From positions 1 through 64,000 of the forward strand of contig JAJFFD010000074.1 in assembly GCA_021776805.1 (NCBI GenBank): DNA of 64,000 nt, given 5' to 3'. The stretch's first letter is position 1. The number at the start of each line of letters is the position of its first letter. This document shows, piece after piece, positions 9,228 to 16,509 of the stretch. The DNA comes from Planctomycetota bacterium. GTDB taxonomy: Bacteria > Planctomycetota > UBA1135 > UBA2386. Below the pieces are notes generated by a model that saw only the letters and a list, made by a program, of their open reading frames with translations, was not told where the DNA came from and searched no databases. The position numbers and the translations under genes are program-made.

Positions 9228-10010
9228 CTATCCCGGCACCAGCGCCAGCCGCGCCCCCACCGGATCCTGAATCACCGCAGACGCGTGCTTCCCATCGCTC
9301 CCCCGGGTCGCCTTGATGATCTTGCCCCCTCCCTCTCGTACACGGCGGAGACTCTCGTCAAGGTCGCCAACCGGGAGGTAGATCAACCAGATCGGTGGCA
9401 GACCCAGGTTGACGCCGCGCCCATGACAGACGCCCGCCGCCGGGCTTCCATCGGCACAGAGCATGTTGTAGTCGACGTAGCCCACGCCGGCGTCATCCAT
9501 CTCGACCTCCTGCACCGACCACCCGAGGACCTGTCCATAGAAGTCTCGGCTTGCAGAGGCGTCGGGAACCGTCAGGTCGATCCAGGCGATGCACCCCGCA
9601 GACGCTGCGCTGCCCTCAGCTGGGGGCATATCCTCCACAGCGACGACTGGAATGAGTCCGAACGCCGCCCCATTCGGATCGAGAAGCACCGCCCACTGGC
9701 TCTTTCCACCGTCATCTTTGCCATGCATGAGCTCGGTTCCTTTCAGGTCGAGAGCCCGCTCCACACTGGCTGCGACATCGGCGACCTGTATGTGCGGCAT
9801 CCATTGGAGCGGAAGGTCAGCATACTCCGGGCTACTCGCGCCCAAGCCGATGACCGGCATGCCCAGGTTGTTCATCAGGTCCTCGCGCCAAAGCGGATTC
9901 TCTCCCGTACTGAGTACATGCGAGTAGAAGCTCAGTTCACGTTCGTGTTCGGGGACGGCGATGTCGGCGCTGAGGATTCCGCCGACGCGTGGGACAAAGG
10001 CGTCACTCAT
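9228..10010 (-). CDS. two-domain VOC (glyoxalase/bleomycin-resistance) protein
   Basis: The 260-residue cytoplasmic protein is made of two vicinal-oxygen-chelate modules, about 10-125 and 137-258. The second begins GCIAWIDLTVPDASASRDFYGQVLGW and ends IIQDPVGARLALV-like; the first ends LLDPNGAAFGLI. This tandem layout resembles the CFP30B/27-kDa antigen group, whose members are glyoxalase-like or of unknown activity. The start at 10010 has AAGGA upstream. It is the last gene of a closely spaced minus-strand group, 27 bases after the alpha/beta hydrolase. A specific reaction cannot be assigned. Confidence 0.85.
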   Translation of the reverse strand: MSDAFVPRVGGILSADIAVPEHERELSFYSHVLSTGENPLWREDLMNNLGMPVIGLGASSPEYADLPLQWMPHIQVADVAASVERALDLKGTELMHGKDDGGKSQWAVLLDPNGAAFGLIPVVAVEDMPPAEGSAASAGCIAWIDLTVPDASASRDFYGQVLGWSVQEVEMDDAGVGYVDYNMLCADGSPAAGVCHGRGVNLGLPPIWLIYLPVGDLDESLRRVREGGGKIIKATRGSDGKHASAVIQDPVGARLALVPG

Positions 10011-10037
10011 GGTTTGGCGTCCTTGATGGAACTCTTT

Positions 10038-11957
10038 TCACTGTGCAGCCTCCCAGAGGCGCATGCAGTGCTCGAGGATGAACTCGCGATCTTCAGCCAG
10101 AAGCACGCGCTCGGCGATCATTTGATCGGCTACAGCTTCCACCTCGGCCCGATAGCCGGCCGCATCCCCGTAGAGCTCCTCGAGGGTCGGTCGCGGATCA
10201 TCAGCGTTCACCCGCGACTCATCCGGCGCGAAGGGATAGAAGCCGCCGACAAAGTCTCGCAGCTCGCCATTGCCCCCGGCCATTCCCGCGCGCAGACTCC
10301 AAGGAGTGTAGGTTGCAACCGGAACTCGGATCTCGATGGGTCGCAGGCCTGCAATCTCGTTGCCAGCGGCATCGATTTGCGGCACTAGACTGGCGAAGGT
10401 CCTGCCGAGCTCCGGCGGCTGGATGCTGACGATGCCCGCCGGCCAATCAGGCCCATAGTCCGCGTGATAGGCAGTGTGCGCTGCAGTCGGCATGCTGAGA
10501 TCGGGTATGCCTGGGTCAGCGAGTTCGTGCACGGGGACCAGGCTTTCGTCAGCGAGCGTGGGATAGCGCGATGCGGGTGGTTCCCTGCCCTCCGCTACCC
10601 ATGCCATCATGTTTGCCAGCATGGCGCGGTAGACCGTGCGCAATTCGATGGGATTGCCCCGGCGCAGAGACCCAGGGAAGTGCTGAGCCCCGGTGACGTG
10701 ATAGATCCGTTCCAGTGGATGCAGCTGGAGATCACGCTCACCATCGATGCTGCTGTGCACGAGGGCTGCAGCCCGGCCCCAGTACTCATAGCCCGTGTTG
10801 ATGGCAAAGATCTTGGGTAGCTGCTCGGGCTTGTGTTGCGATTCGAACAAGCTGCCACTCTGACCGAGAATCGGATCTTCCTGAGTCTCGCTGCTGAATG
10901 GAAAGATGTCCGTCGGATAGAAGAACGCCGAATAGCGATGTGCATCCCGACTCGGTTGGGCGAAGCGATGATTGAAGCTACCCCGTCCCGCACCAGCGGT
11001 GAGGATCATCATGCCATCCAGTGCCTGCCGCCCCGCCGAATCGGTATTGAAGCCCTGGTAGAGGTAATGGCGGAGGAAGCGCCCGGTCTGCGAGATACCG
11101 ACGGCGACTCCCTGATCTACGGCGAAGACGCAGTCCGGCTCGTACTTGGCGTAGGAGATCGTGTCGCGAATCGCTGTCAGCCCCAGGCCAAGCACAGCCG
11201 GATCCTTGGCGCGGTACACCAGCTCGTAGATCCGACCGGCCTGGAATCCGCCTGCAAGGGTGATCGCGCTGCCATCCTCGCTGAAGTCCCATAGGTCGAC
11301 GGACACTTCGACCCGTTCTGCATCTCGACCATCTCGCCAAGTGAGGAGATTCTCCTCCGACTCCGGGTCGACCGGGCTGTAGGCGCGATGGTTGCGGTGG
11401 CCGAGGCCAAGCTCCTCTTCCCTCTGCTCTACAGTCCAATCTGCGCGCACCAGACCGGTGATGCTCTCGTCTCCCGCCCGCGCAATGGGTACCTCCAACC
11501 GCAGTCCACGGGGAACATCGTGCTGCCAACCGACCCAGATGATGGTCAAGCCCATGCGCATCAGGAAGCCATCCCCGAAGGGGTTTCTGCCGCCAGCACG
11601 ATTGAAGTAACCGAGGGATGCGCGCCCACCACGATTGCTCACTTCGACCAGAGCGAGCCCCTTGCGCTTTTCGGCGTCCACCGGCTGCAAGACGACCAGA
11701 TCGCCGACGGCTTCCACCAAGCCTCGCTCATTGCGCGGCGCCAGGCCCAGGTCGACGATGCGCTGATTGAAGGGGTTATCCGGATCCAGGGCGAAGTGGA
11801 TACGCCCCTCGATCTGTTCATAGGCCCCGATCTCGCCGAAGACGCGGCCATCCGCAATCTCTGACCGCGACTCGATCTCGACCGAGCTTACCTGAGCAGC
11901 CAGGCTGGAAAGCAAGCAGGGCAGAACGAGGTATCTAGCCGGGAAGGATAGGTGCAT
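10038..11957 (-). CDS. exported alpha/beta hydrolase domain protein (Abhydrolase_10-like)
   Basis: The 639-residue protein has a signal peptide (LVLPCLLSSLAAQ). It resembles a large uncharacterised family of exported alpha/beta hydrolases with motifs such as GRVFGEIGAYEQIEGR near the N-terminus, EVSNRGGRA, and a nucleophile-elbow-like VGISQTGRFLRHYLYQGFN. The Ser in GISQTG is the probable nucleophile, although the elbow is not a canonical GxSxG. The GAQHFPGS segment is likely near the catalytic His. It starts 15 bases after the upstream esterase stop, so the two are probably co-transcribed. The substrate is unknown; an ester or lactone is plausible. Confidence 0.8.
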   Translation of the reverse strand: MHLSFPARYLVLPCLLSSLAAQVSSVEIESRSEIADGRVFGEIGAYEQIEGRIHFALDPDNPFNQRIVDLGLAPRNERGLVEAVGDLVVLQPVDAEKRKGLALVEVSNRGGRASLGYFNRAGGRNPFGDGFLMRMGLTIIWVGWQHDVPRGLRLEVPIARAGDESITGLVRADWTVEQREEELGLGHRNHRAYSPVDPESEENLLTWRDGRDAERVEVSVDLWDFSEDGSAITLAGGFQAGRIYELVYRAKDPAVLGLGLTAIRDTISYAKYEPDCVFAVDQGVAVGISQTGRFLRHYLYQGFNTDSAGRQALDGMMILTAGAGRGSFNHRFAQPSRDAHRYSAFFYPTDIFPFSSETQEDPILGQSGSLFESQHKPEQLPKIFAINTGYEYWGRAAALVHSSIDGERDLQLHPLERIYHVTGAQHFPGSLRRGNPIELRTVYRAMLANMMAWVAEGREPPASRYPTLADESLVPVHELADPGIPDLSMPTAAHTAYHADYGPDWPAGIVSIQPPELGRTFASLVPQIDAAGNEIAGLRPIEIRVPVATYTPWSLRAGMAGGNGELRDFVGGFYPFAPDESRVNADDPRPTLEELYGDAAGYRAEVEAVADQMIAERVLLAEDREFILEHCMRLWEAAQ

Positions 11958-11972
11958 GAAACTTCCCTTCCG

Positions 11973-12923
11973 CTACTTGCCCTCAGAGGATTCGAGACTG
12001 CGCCGGATGATCTCATACTGCACGGCCATGGCATGCGAGACCTCACGCGCCCAGTACGGAGCACGGTGTCCACCAGGAGATTGCCCATAGGTGAAAGGGA
12101 TGTCATTCTCCATGAGCAACTTGGCGAAGCCCTTGGAAGCCCCGATCAAGCGATCCTCCGTCCCACAATCCACATAGATGTGGGGCAACTCGGACTCTTC
12201 GAGCTGCAAAACGAGAGTGAAGGGATCGTGAGCATCACATTCTTCCGCCGTGCTGAACATCTTGCCCTTCGGTGTCCGCTCAGCCTGGCTGCTGAAGCCC
12301 TCCACGCCAATGCGCGGGTTCGGCTTGTCAGATGGCTCACGCCAACGCATGGGCTGACCGTCCGCAAGACGGCGCTTCACGTCGCGAGCAAAAGAGATCG
12401 CACCGCTGTGACTGCCGATGGCACAAAACTTGTCGGGATTGCGTAGCCCGAGGGTGAGCGCACCATAGCCACCCATCGACAAGCCGGAGATCGCCCGCGC
12501 GCTACGCTCGGGGATGCTGCGGTAGTTTGCATCCACATGCCCGATCAAGTCCTCGATCATGTAGTCCTCGAAGTCGTTCTTCTGGCCAGCTTCGGCTTCG
12601 GACCAGTTGACGTACCAGGAGTTGCCTGCGTCTGGCATGACGACGATCAAGTCATAGGCAGCAGCCGACTCAGGTACCCGCATGCGCGCCCAAGCGGTGT
12701 AATTGCTGGTGAGCCCATGCAGCAGGTAGAGGACCGGATAGCGTCGCTCCGATACCTCGTAGCCCTGGGGCAGGACGACGTTGTACTTCATCTGTCGGCC
12801 GATGGACGGCGCCTCGAAGGCCACCGTAGTGACAGGCTGAGGTGCCTGAGCCTGCGCGTTTTGCGCCAGGCAGGCGCAGACAATGAGGGTGATAGCGGGG
12901 AAGGCGAGACGAAACTGCATCAT
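11973..12923 (-). CDS. exported esterase of the putative esterase (esterase D-like) family
   Basis: The 316-residue alpha/beta hydrolase has a signal peptide (AFPAITLIVCACLAQNAQAQ). The landmarks are VLYLLHGLTSN (oxyanion HG), GLSMGGYGAL carrying the Ser nucleophile, and a late GGHRAPYW-type His. Related proteins act as S-formylglutathione hydrolases, feruloyl esterases or tributyrin esterases; which applies here is open. I chose the ATG at 12923 over the upstream GTG at 12941 because GGAGGA lies 10 bases before it and it begins the signal peptide directly. The gene is in the middle of a minus-strand run between the M61-like gene and the Abhydrolase_10-like gene. Confidence 0.87.
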   Translation of the reverse strand: MMQFRLAFPAITLIVCACLAQNAQAQAPQPVTTVAFEAPSIGRQMKYNVVLPQGYEVSERRYPVLYLLHGLTSNYTAWARMRVPESAAAYDLIVVMPDAGNSWYVNWSEAEAGQKNDFEDYMIEDLIGHVDANYRSIPERSARAISGLSMGGYGALTLGLRNPDKFCAIGSHSGAISFARDVKRRLADGQPMRWREPSDKPNPRIGVEGFSSQAERTPKGKMFSTAEECDAHDPFTLVLQLEESELPHIYVDCGTEDRLIGASKGFAKLLMENDIPFTYGQSPGGHRAPYWAREVSHAMAVQYEIIRRSLESSEGK

Positions 12924-12978
12924 GAGCGTTGGATCCTCCACGCAGGATCCTAGCGCTAGAGCTCAGCTCAGGGGAGAC

Positions 12979-14415
12979 TTAGCGCGGCTGCGGCCCCATC
13001 CAGCGATCGTAGATCGAACGCAGATCCACATCGCAGCCCGCCTCGAGGATGAAGGGCAGCTCCTCGAGGGTGAAGGCTCGGTCCTTGGTTTCACCCCATT
13101 TGAAGAGGTGGCGCAGGGCATCTTGCAGGCCCTTCTCGTCATCTGTGCGGCGGCGAATGCGCTCATCCATCTCGGCGGCCATCATGCCGCCGCGGGAGTA
13201 GATTCCCCGGCCCGTACGAAAGTCCTGGCTGTAGCGAGTGGATGCAAGTCGGGAGAGTGCCACCGTGGTCATCTTGGCGAAGACTTCTGGCTGACTGTCC
13301 AAATTGCTCTGGAAGCGGTTCTCCACCATGCGCGCAAGCAAAGCTTCTCCACCCTCTCGTCGCCTGGTCAAGGCATCCATAGCCGCATACTGGGCGAAGC
13401 CCTCAGAAAACCAAATGCTGTCGAGCACCGGAGCCACCTCCCAGGAGAAGGGAAAGTAGCCTTCCCCGTAGCAGCGTTTCGGAATCCAACTGTGCGCGAT
13501 GTGATGCGCAAAGTTGTATTCCACGCGACGGATCTCGTCAGGACCTGCGTCCTTGGTCAAACCCTGGTCATGGCGCAGGAAGTAGGTGCTGCTCTGCATG
13601 TGCTCCATGCTGAAGCCGTACTCATGCTCCTCGCTGAGGGGGCGCAAGTACTCCATGTGCATGCTGTACTGCCCAAATGGCCGATTGCCGAAGTACTCGC
13701 ACATGGCGTCGAGAGCGCCGCGGCCTATCCTACCTATGCTGCGCAGCTCGACGGGGCCTTCGGCATAGAGAGCGATGTACAGACTCGGCCGACCCTCTAC
13801 CCTGTGCAGGACCAGGCCACCCTGCATGGGCCCCATGGCGATCTGCGAATCCGCAAGTGCGTAGAAATCCGTGGCGTAGGCCTGCATCGATCCCTGAGGA
13901 GCCGGCACTTGTGGCGACAGGGTGCTGAAGATCTGCCAACCGCCCGGTCCACGCAGGTGCAGGTCGATGTCCTTCTGCTCCTGACCGTCGATATAGGCGA
14001 AGACCGAATACCCGAGCACACCCAGGTAGCGGCCCCGAGCCTTGGAGCTGTCCGCAGCCGAGAGAATCTCTCTCTCCATGCGTCCCAGGTCCACCGTGTA
14101 GCGGATGCGCTTGAGCTTGGTTTCCCCGGAGATGAGCCAGCGTGGACCCTCCTGCCGCGAGACCAGTACCGGATTGCCAGCGTTGTCTTCCGCATAGAGA
14201 GCAGAGACAAAGCGATCATAGGGCTGCTCGCCATAGCCCATGGGTATGGCGCGAGGCATGACCAGGATCTGCGGGAAGGGCAGCGGCTCGGTCTCGATGG
14301 TGATCGAGACTCGCTTGTCCCCGGCCTTGGACAGCTCCAAGTGATAGTCAAGCTTCGGATCCTGAATGCTCAAGGCAGGCAGGAGCAGGCTTGCGATTCC
14401 CAGTATTGCGCTCAT
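12979..14415 (-). CDS. M61-type peptidase-like protein with altered HExxH motif
   Basis: The 478-residue protein has a short signal peptide (ILGIASLLLPALSIQ). The N-terminal half is beta-rich as in M61 glycyl aminopeptidases; the C-terminal half carries the peptidase-like helical domain. The motif reads AHHIAHSWIPKR (His304-His305-x-x-His308), where M61 enzymes have HExxHxWxxKR, so the catalytic Glu is replaced by His. The third zinc ligand appears conserved: WFSEGFAQY (Glu338) with normal M61 spacing. It could bind metal but may lack classical hydrolysis, or belong to a divergent active subfamily. It heads the minus-strand run ending at 9228. Confidence 0.8.
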   Translation of the reverse strand: MSAILGIASLLLPALSIQDPKLDYHLELSKAGDKRVSITIETEPLPFPQILVMPRAIPMGYGEQPYDRFVSALYAEDNAGNPVLVSRQEGPRWLISGETKLKRIRYTVDLGRMEREILSAADSSKARGRYLGVLGYSVFAYIDGQEQKDIDLHLRGPGGWQIFSTLSPQVPAPQGSMQAYATDFYALADSQIAMGPMQGGLVLHRVEGRPSLYIALYAEGPVELRSIGRIGRGALDAMCEYFGNRPFGQYSMHMEYLRPLSEEHEYGFSMEHMQSSTYFLRHDQGLTKDAGPDEIRRVEYNFAHHIAHSWIPKRCYGEGYFPFSWEVAPVLDSIWFSEGFAQYAAMDALTRRREGGEALLARMVENRFQSNLDSQPEVFAKMTTVALSRLASTRYSQDFRTGRGIYSRGGMMAAEMDERIRRRTDDEKGLQDALRHLFKWGETKDRAFTLEELPFILEAGCDVDLRSIYDRWMGPQPR

Positions 14416-14635
14416 CTTCTAGGGTCTCCCTCGGTCTCAGCTGATATCGGCTTCCCCAGCGCTGAGATGTGGTTGATGTAGACAGCTTTGCACTCCATCT
14501 GTCGCGCCTCTGCTCTCATCGCCATGGCATGGGCAAGTCTCATCGCCATCATGCCAAGGAATATACTGGGGTCATCACCAGGCTCCGCTCAGTTCTGCGG
14601 CAGTTTCACCGCGCTCAGCGGGCTAGACTTCCCGC

Positions 14636-15148
14636 ATGCTCCTCGAGCCTGGCAATCGGCTCCGCAGCCAACTCTTCTTGGGCCTCATACTCGTATGGGC
14701 CGGCTGGCAATGCCTCAGCGCAGTCCCCCGGGTCTTTTGGCAGGAGCCAGGGGAGAATCTCAGGGCTCTACCGCAGGCCCTGAATCCGGATCCCAGGCAG
14801 CTGTACCTACCCCTGGCCCTCAGTCCGGAGATGGTCGCGATCATTCGCGAAGAGTTGCCAGCGGATGGTGAACTCCTCCTCTTCCGCCGCACAGACCTTG
14901 CTGCGCAAAACATCGCTGCCGAGGAGGAGGCTCTCGATCGACAGGTTCTGCGCTGTAGCCAGTTCTTCTTCCCATTAGTGGTGCAAGGGGTAGGCGACAC
15001 AGCGGCAGCCGGCGCAGCCATCGCCCAGCGCAAACCCCCGCTGGTCATGGACTACAATCAGACAGTCGGTGAAGCCCTGTTCGCAGACTACGAGATTGCC
15101 AGCGAGTTGCCTCAGTACCGACTCTGGCGGAGGAAATCAGGATCGTGA
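14636..15148 (+). CDS. single-pass membrane protein of unknown function
   Basis: The 170-residue protein has one N-terminal hydrophobic anchor (LFLGLILVWAGWQCLSAV) and a soluble remainder predicted outside the membrane. No domain is recognised. The C-terminal part (FADYEIASELPQYRLWRRK) resembles the ends of soluble segments of membrane glycosyltransferases. It overlaps the start of the next gene by 4 bases (GTGA), so the two are translationally coupled and probably work together. The 220 bases upstream hold no supported gene. Confidence 0.6.
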   Translation: MLLEPGNRLRSQLFLGLILVWAGWQCLSAVPRVFWQEPGENLRALPQALNPDPRQLYLPLALSPEMVAIIREELPADGELLLFRRTDLAAQNIAAEEEALDRQVLRCSQFFFPLVVQGVGDTAAAGAAIAQRKPPLVMDYNQTVGEALFADYEIASELPQYRLWRRKSGS

Positions 15149-16509
15149 GCAGTGATTCCTTCAGCCTGCTCTGGAGTCTCCTGGCTCCCGCCCTTCTCGG
15201 GATACTGGTCTTGCGCAGGTTCGCCTTGCAGCCGCGCCAGGTAGGCCTTGCTTACCCGGGTTGGGTATGGACCTGCGGCTGCCTCTATCTGGCTCTCGGA
15301 CTCTTCCTATACCAGTGCCTTGGCCTGGGCCCGGAGACTTGGTGGACGGCGCCCTTTGTCCTCGCCATCCCGACCCTGCTTGTGTCTCGCGCCAAATTCA
15401 TGGGGAGGATCGACTCTGCGCCGACAGCACTGCCCTGGCCCTTCCTGATCTTCGTTGGCCTTCTCTTGACCCTGAGTCTGATAAGCCTGATCTCCGCCGG
15501 CAGCCTGCTGGTGATCGAAACCGATGAAGCGCGGATCTGGGCGGCAAAGGCGAAGCTCATCTATCTCTCCCCGGGATTCGGCAACGAGTTCGCCTCTGGC
15601 CTGCAGAGCCTCCCGCACTCAGACTACCCGCTGCTCAATCCTCTCCTGCAAGCATGGATGTTCAGTCAGGCCGGGGAGGTCCTGCATAGCGCCAACCGCC
15701 TGCCCGTCTTGGTTTTCAGTCTGGCCCTGATCTGCATCGCAGCTGGCGCAGTCCTCCGCGCCCTCAAGCCTCTCTATGTATGCCTCCTGCTGGTCCTGCT
15801 GGTAGACAGCGAAGTCTTCCGCGTGCTCAGTCAGCGCGCATACTCTGATCTTATGGTGGCCACGGGCTGCCTGCTGGCCTTCGACGCATGGTCGCGCTGG
15901 CGTAAAAGCAAACTCGAAGCCCATGCCGCCATGGCATCCGCGGGCATGGCCCTGGCACTCTGGTCGAAGAACGATGCCTCGCTCTTTCTCCTCGCAGCCA
16001 TTCTCGCTCTGCTCGTCTTCTGCATCGAGCGTCGGTCCTGGTCCAGCTTGCCCCGCAGCCCATGGTTGTTCCTGCCCCTCGGAATCCTGCTCCTGCAACT
16101 GATCTTCAATGCTGTCTTCGGCCTGAGCAACGACTTGCTCGGCGACAACCCTGAAGGCAGTTCCCTCCTGAGCCTGCTTTTCAGCCAGTTTGGTGATCGG
16201 ATTGGACCGATCGCCAACTACATCCTCGACTATGGACTGCTGTCACCGGCGACTCAGGGCATCTTCCTGGTCTTCGCAGTCGCCCTCCTCATCCTGCCCT
16301 TGCGCTGCTTCCGCGGCGAACTCTACCTACCCACGGCTACCATCGGCTTGAGCCTGCTGGGCTGTCTCCTGGTCTATGCAGGGAGCTACCAGAACTTGAT
16401 CTGGCACTTGGATACATCAGCCGGCCGCCTGCTCTTTCAGCTCACCCCCTTCGCCTTCCTCTGGTTGGCGATGCTCCTGCGACGGATCGCTCCCGCGCTC
16501 AGTGCCTGA
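15145..16509 (+). CDS. polytopic membrane protein, likely GT-C glycosyltransferase-like
   Basis: The 454-residue protein has about 11 hydrophobic segments. A GTG start overlaps the preceding stop (GTGA), with AGGA upstream. The segment VIETDEARIWAAKAKLIY after the third or fourth helix carries an acidic DE pair in a position like that of GT-C transferases, and HSDYPLLNPLLQAW resembles the conserved DYPPL-type motif of that superfamily. This suggests transfer of a sugar from a polyprenyl donor outside the membrane. Its last 11 bases overlap the end of the convergent sigma-factor gene. The family call is an inference from topology and short motifs. Confidence 0.6.
   Translation: MSSDSFSLLWSLLAPALLGILVLRRFALQPRQVGLAYPGWVWTCGCLYLALGLFLYQCLGLGPETWWTAPFVLAIPTLLVSRAKFMGRIDSAPTALPWPFLIFVGLLLTLSLISLISAGSLLVIETDEARIWAAKAKLIYLSPGFGNEFASGLQSLPHSDYPLLNPLLQAWMFSQAGEVLHSANRLPVLVFSLALICIAAGAVLRALKPLYVCLLLVLLVDSEVFRVLSQRAYSDLMVATGCLLAFDAWSRWRKSKLEAHAAMASAGMALALWSKNDASLFLLAAILALLVFCIERRSWSSLPRSPWLFLPLGILLLQLIFNAVFGLSNDLLGDNPEGSSLLSLLFSQFGDRIGPIANYILDYGLLSPATQGIFLVFAVALLILPLRCFRGELYLPTATIGLSLLGCLLVYAGSYQNLIWHLDTSAGRLLFQLTPFAFLWLAMLLRRIAPALSA

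Noticed and set aside
9285-10388. 367-codon open frame on the plus strand
   Set aside because: It crosses from the VOC gene into the alpha/beta hydrolase gene on the opposite strand; both have strong family motifs, this has none.
12883-14481. 532-codon open frame on the plus strand
   Set aside because: It spans the ends of two well-supported minus-strand genes and the gap between them, and shows no domain or signal peptide.
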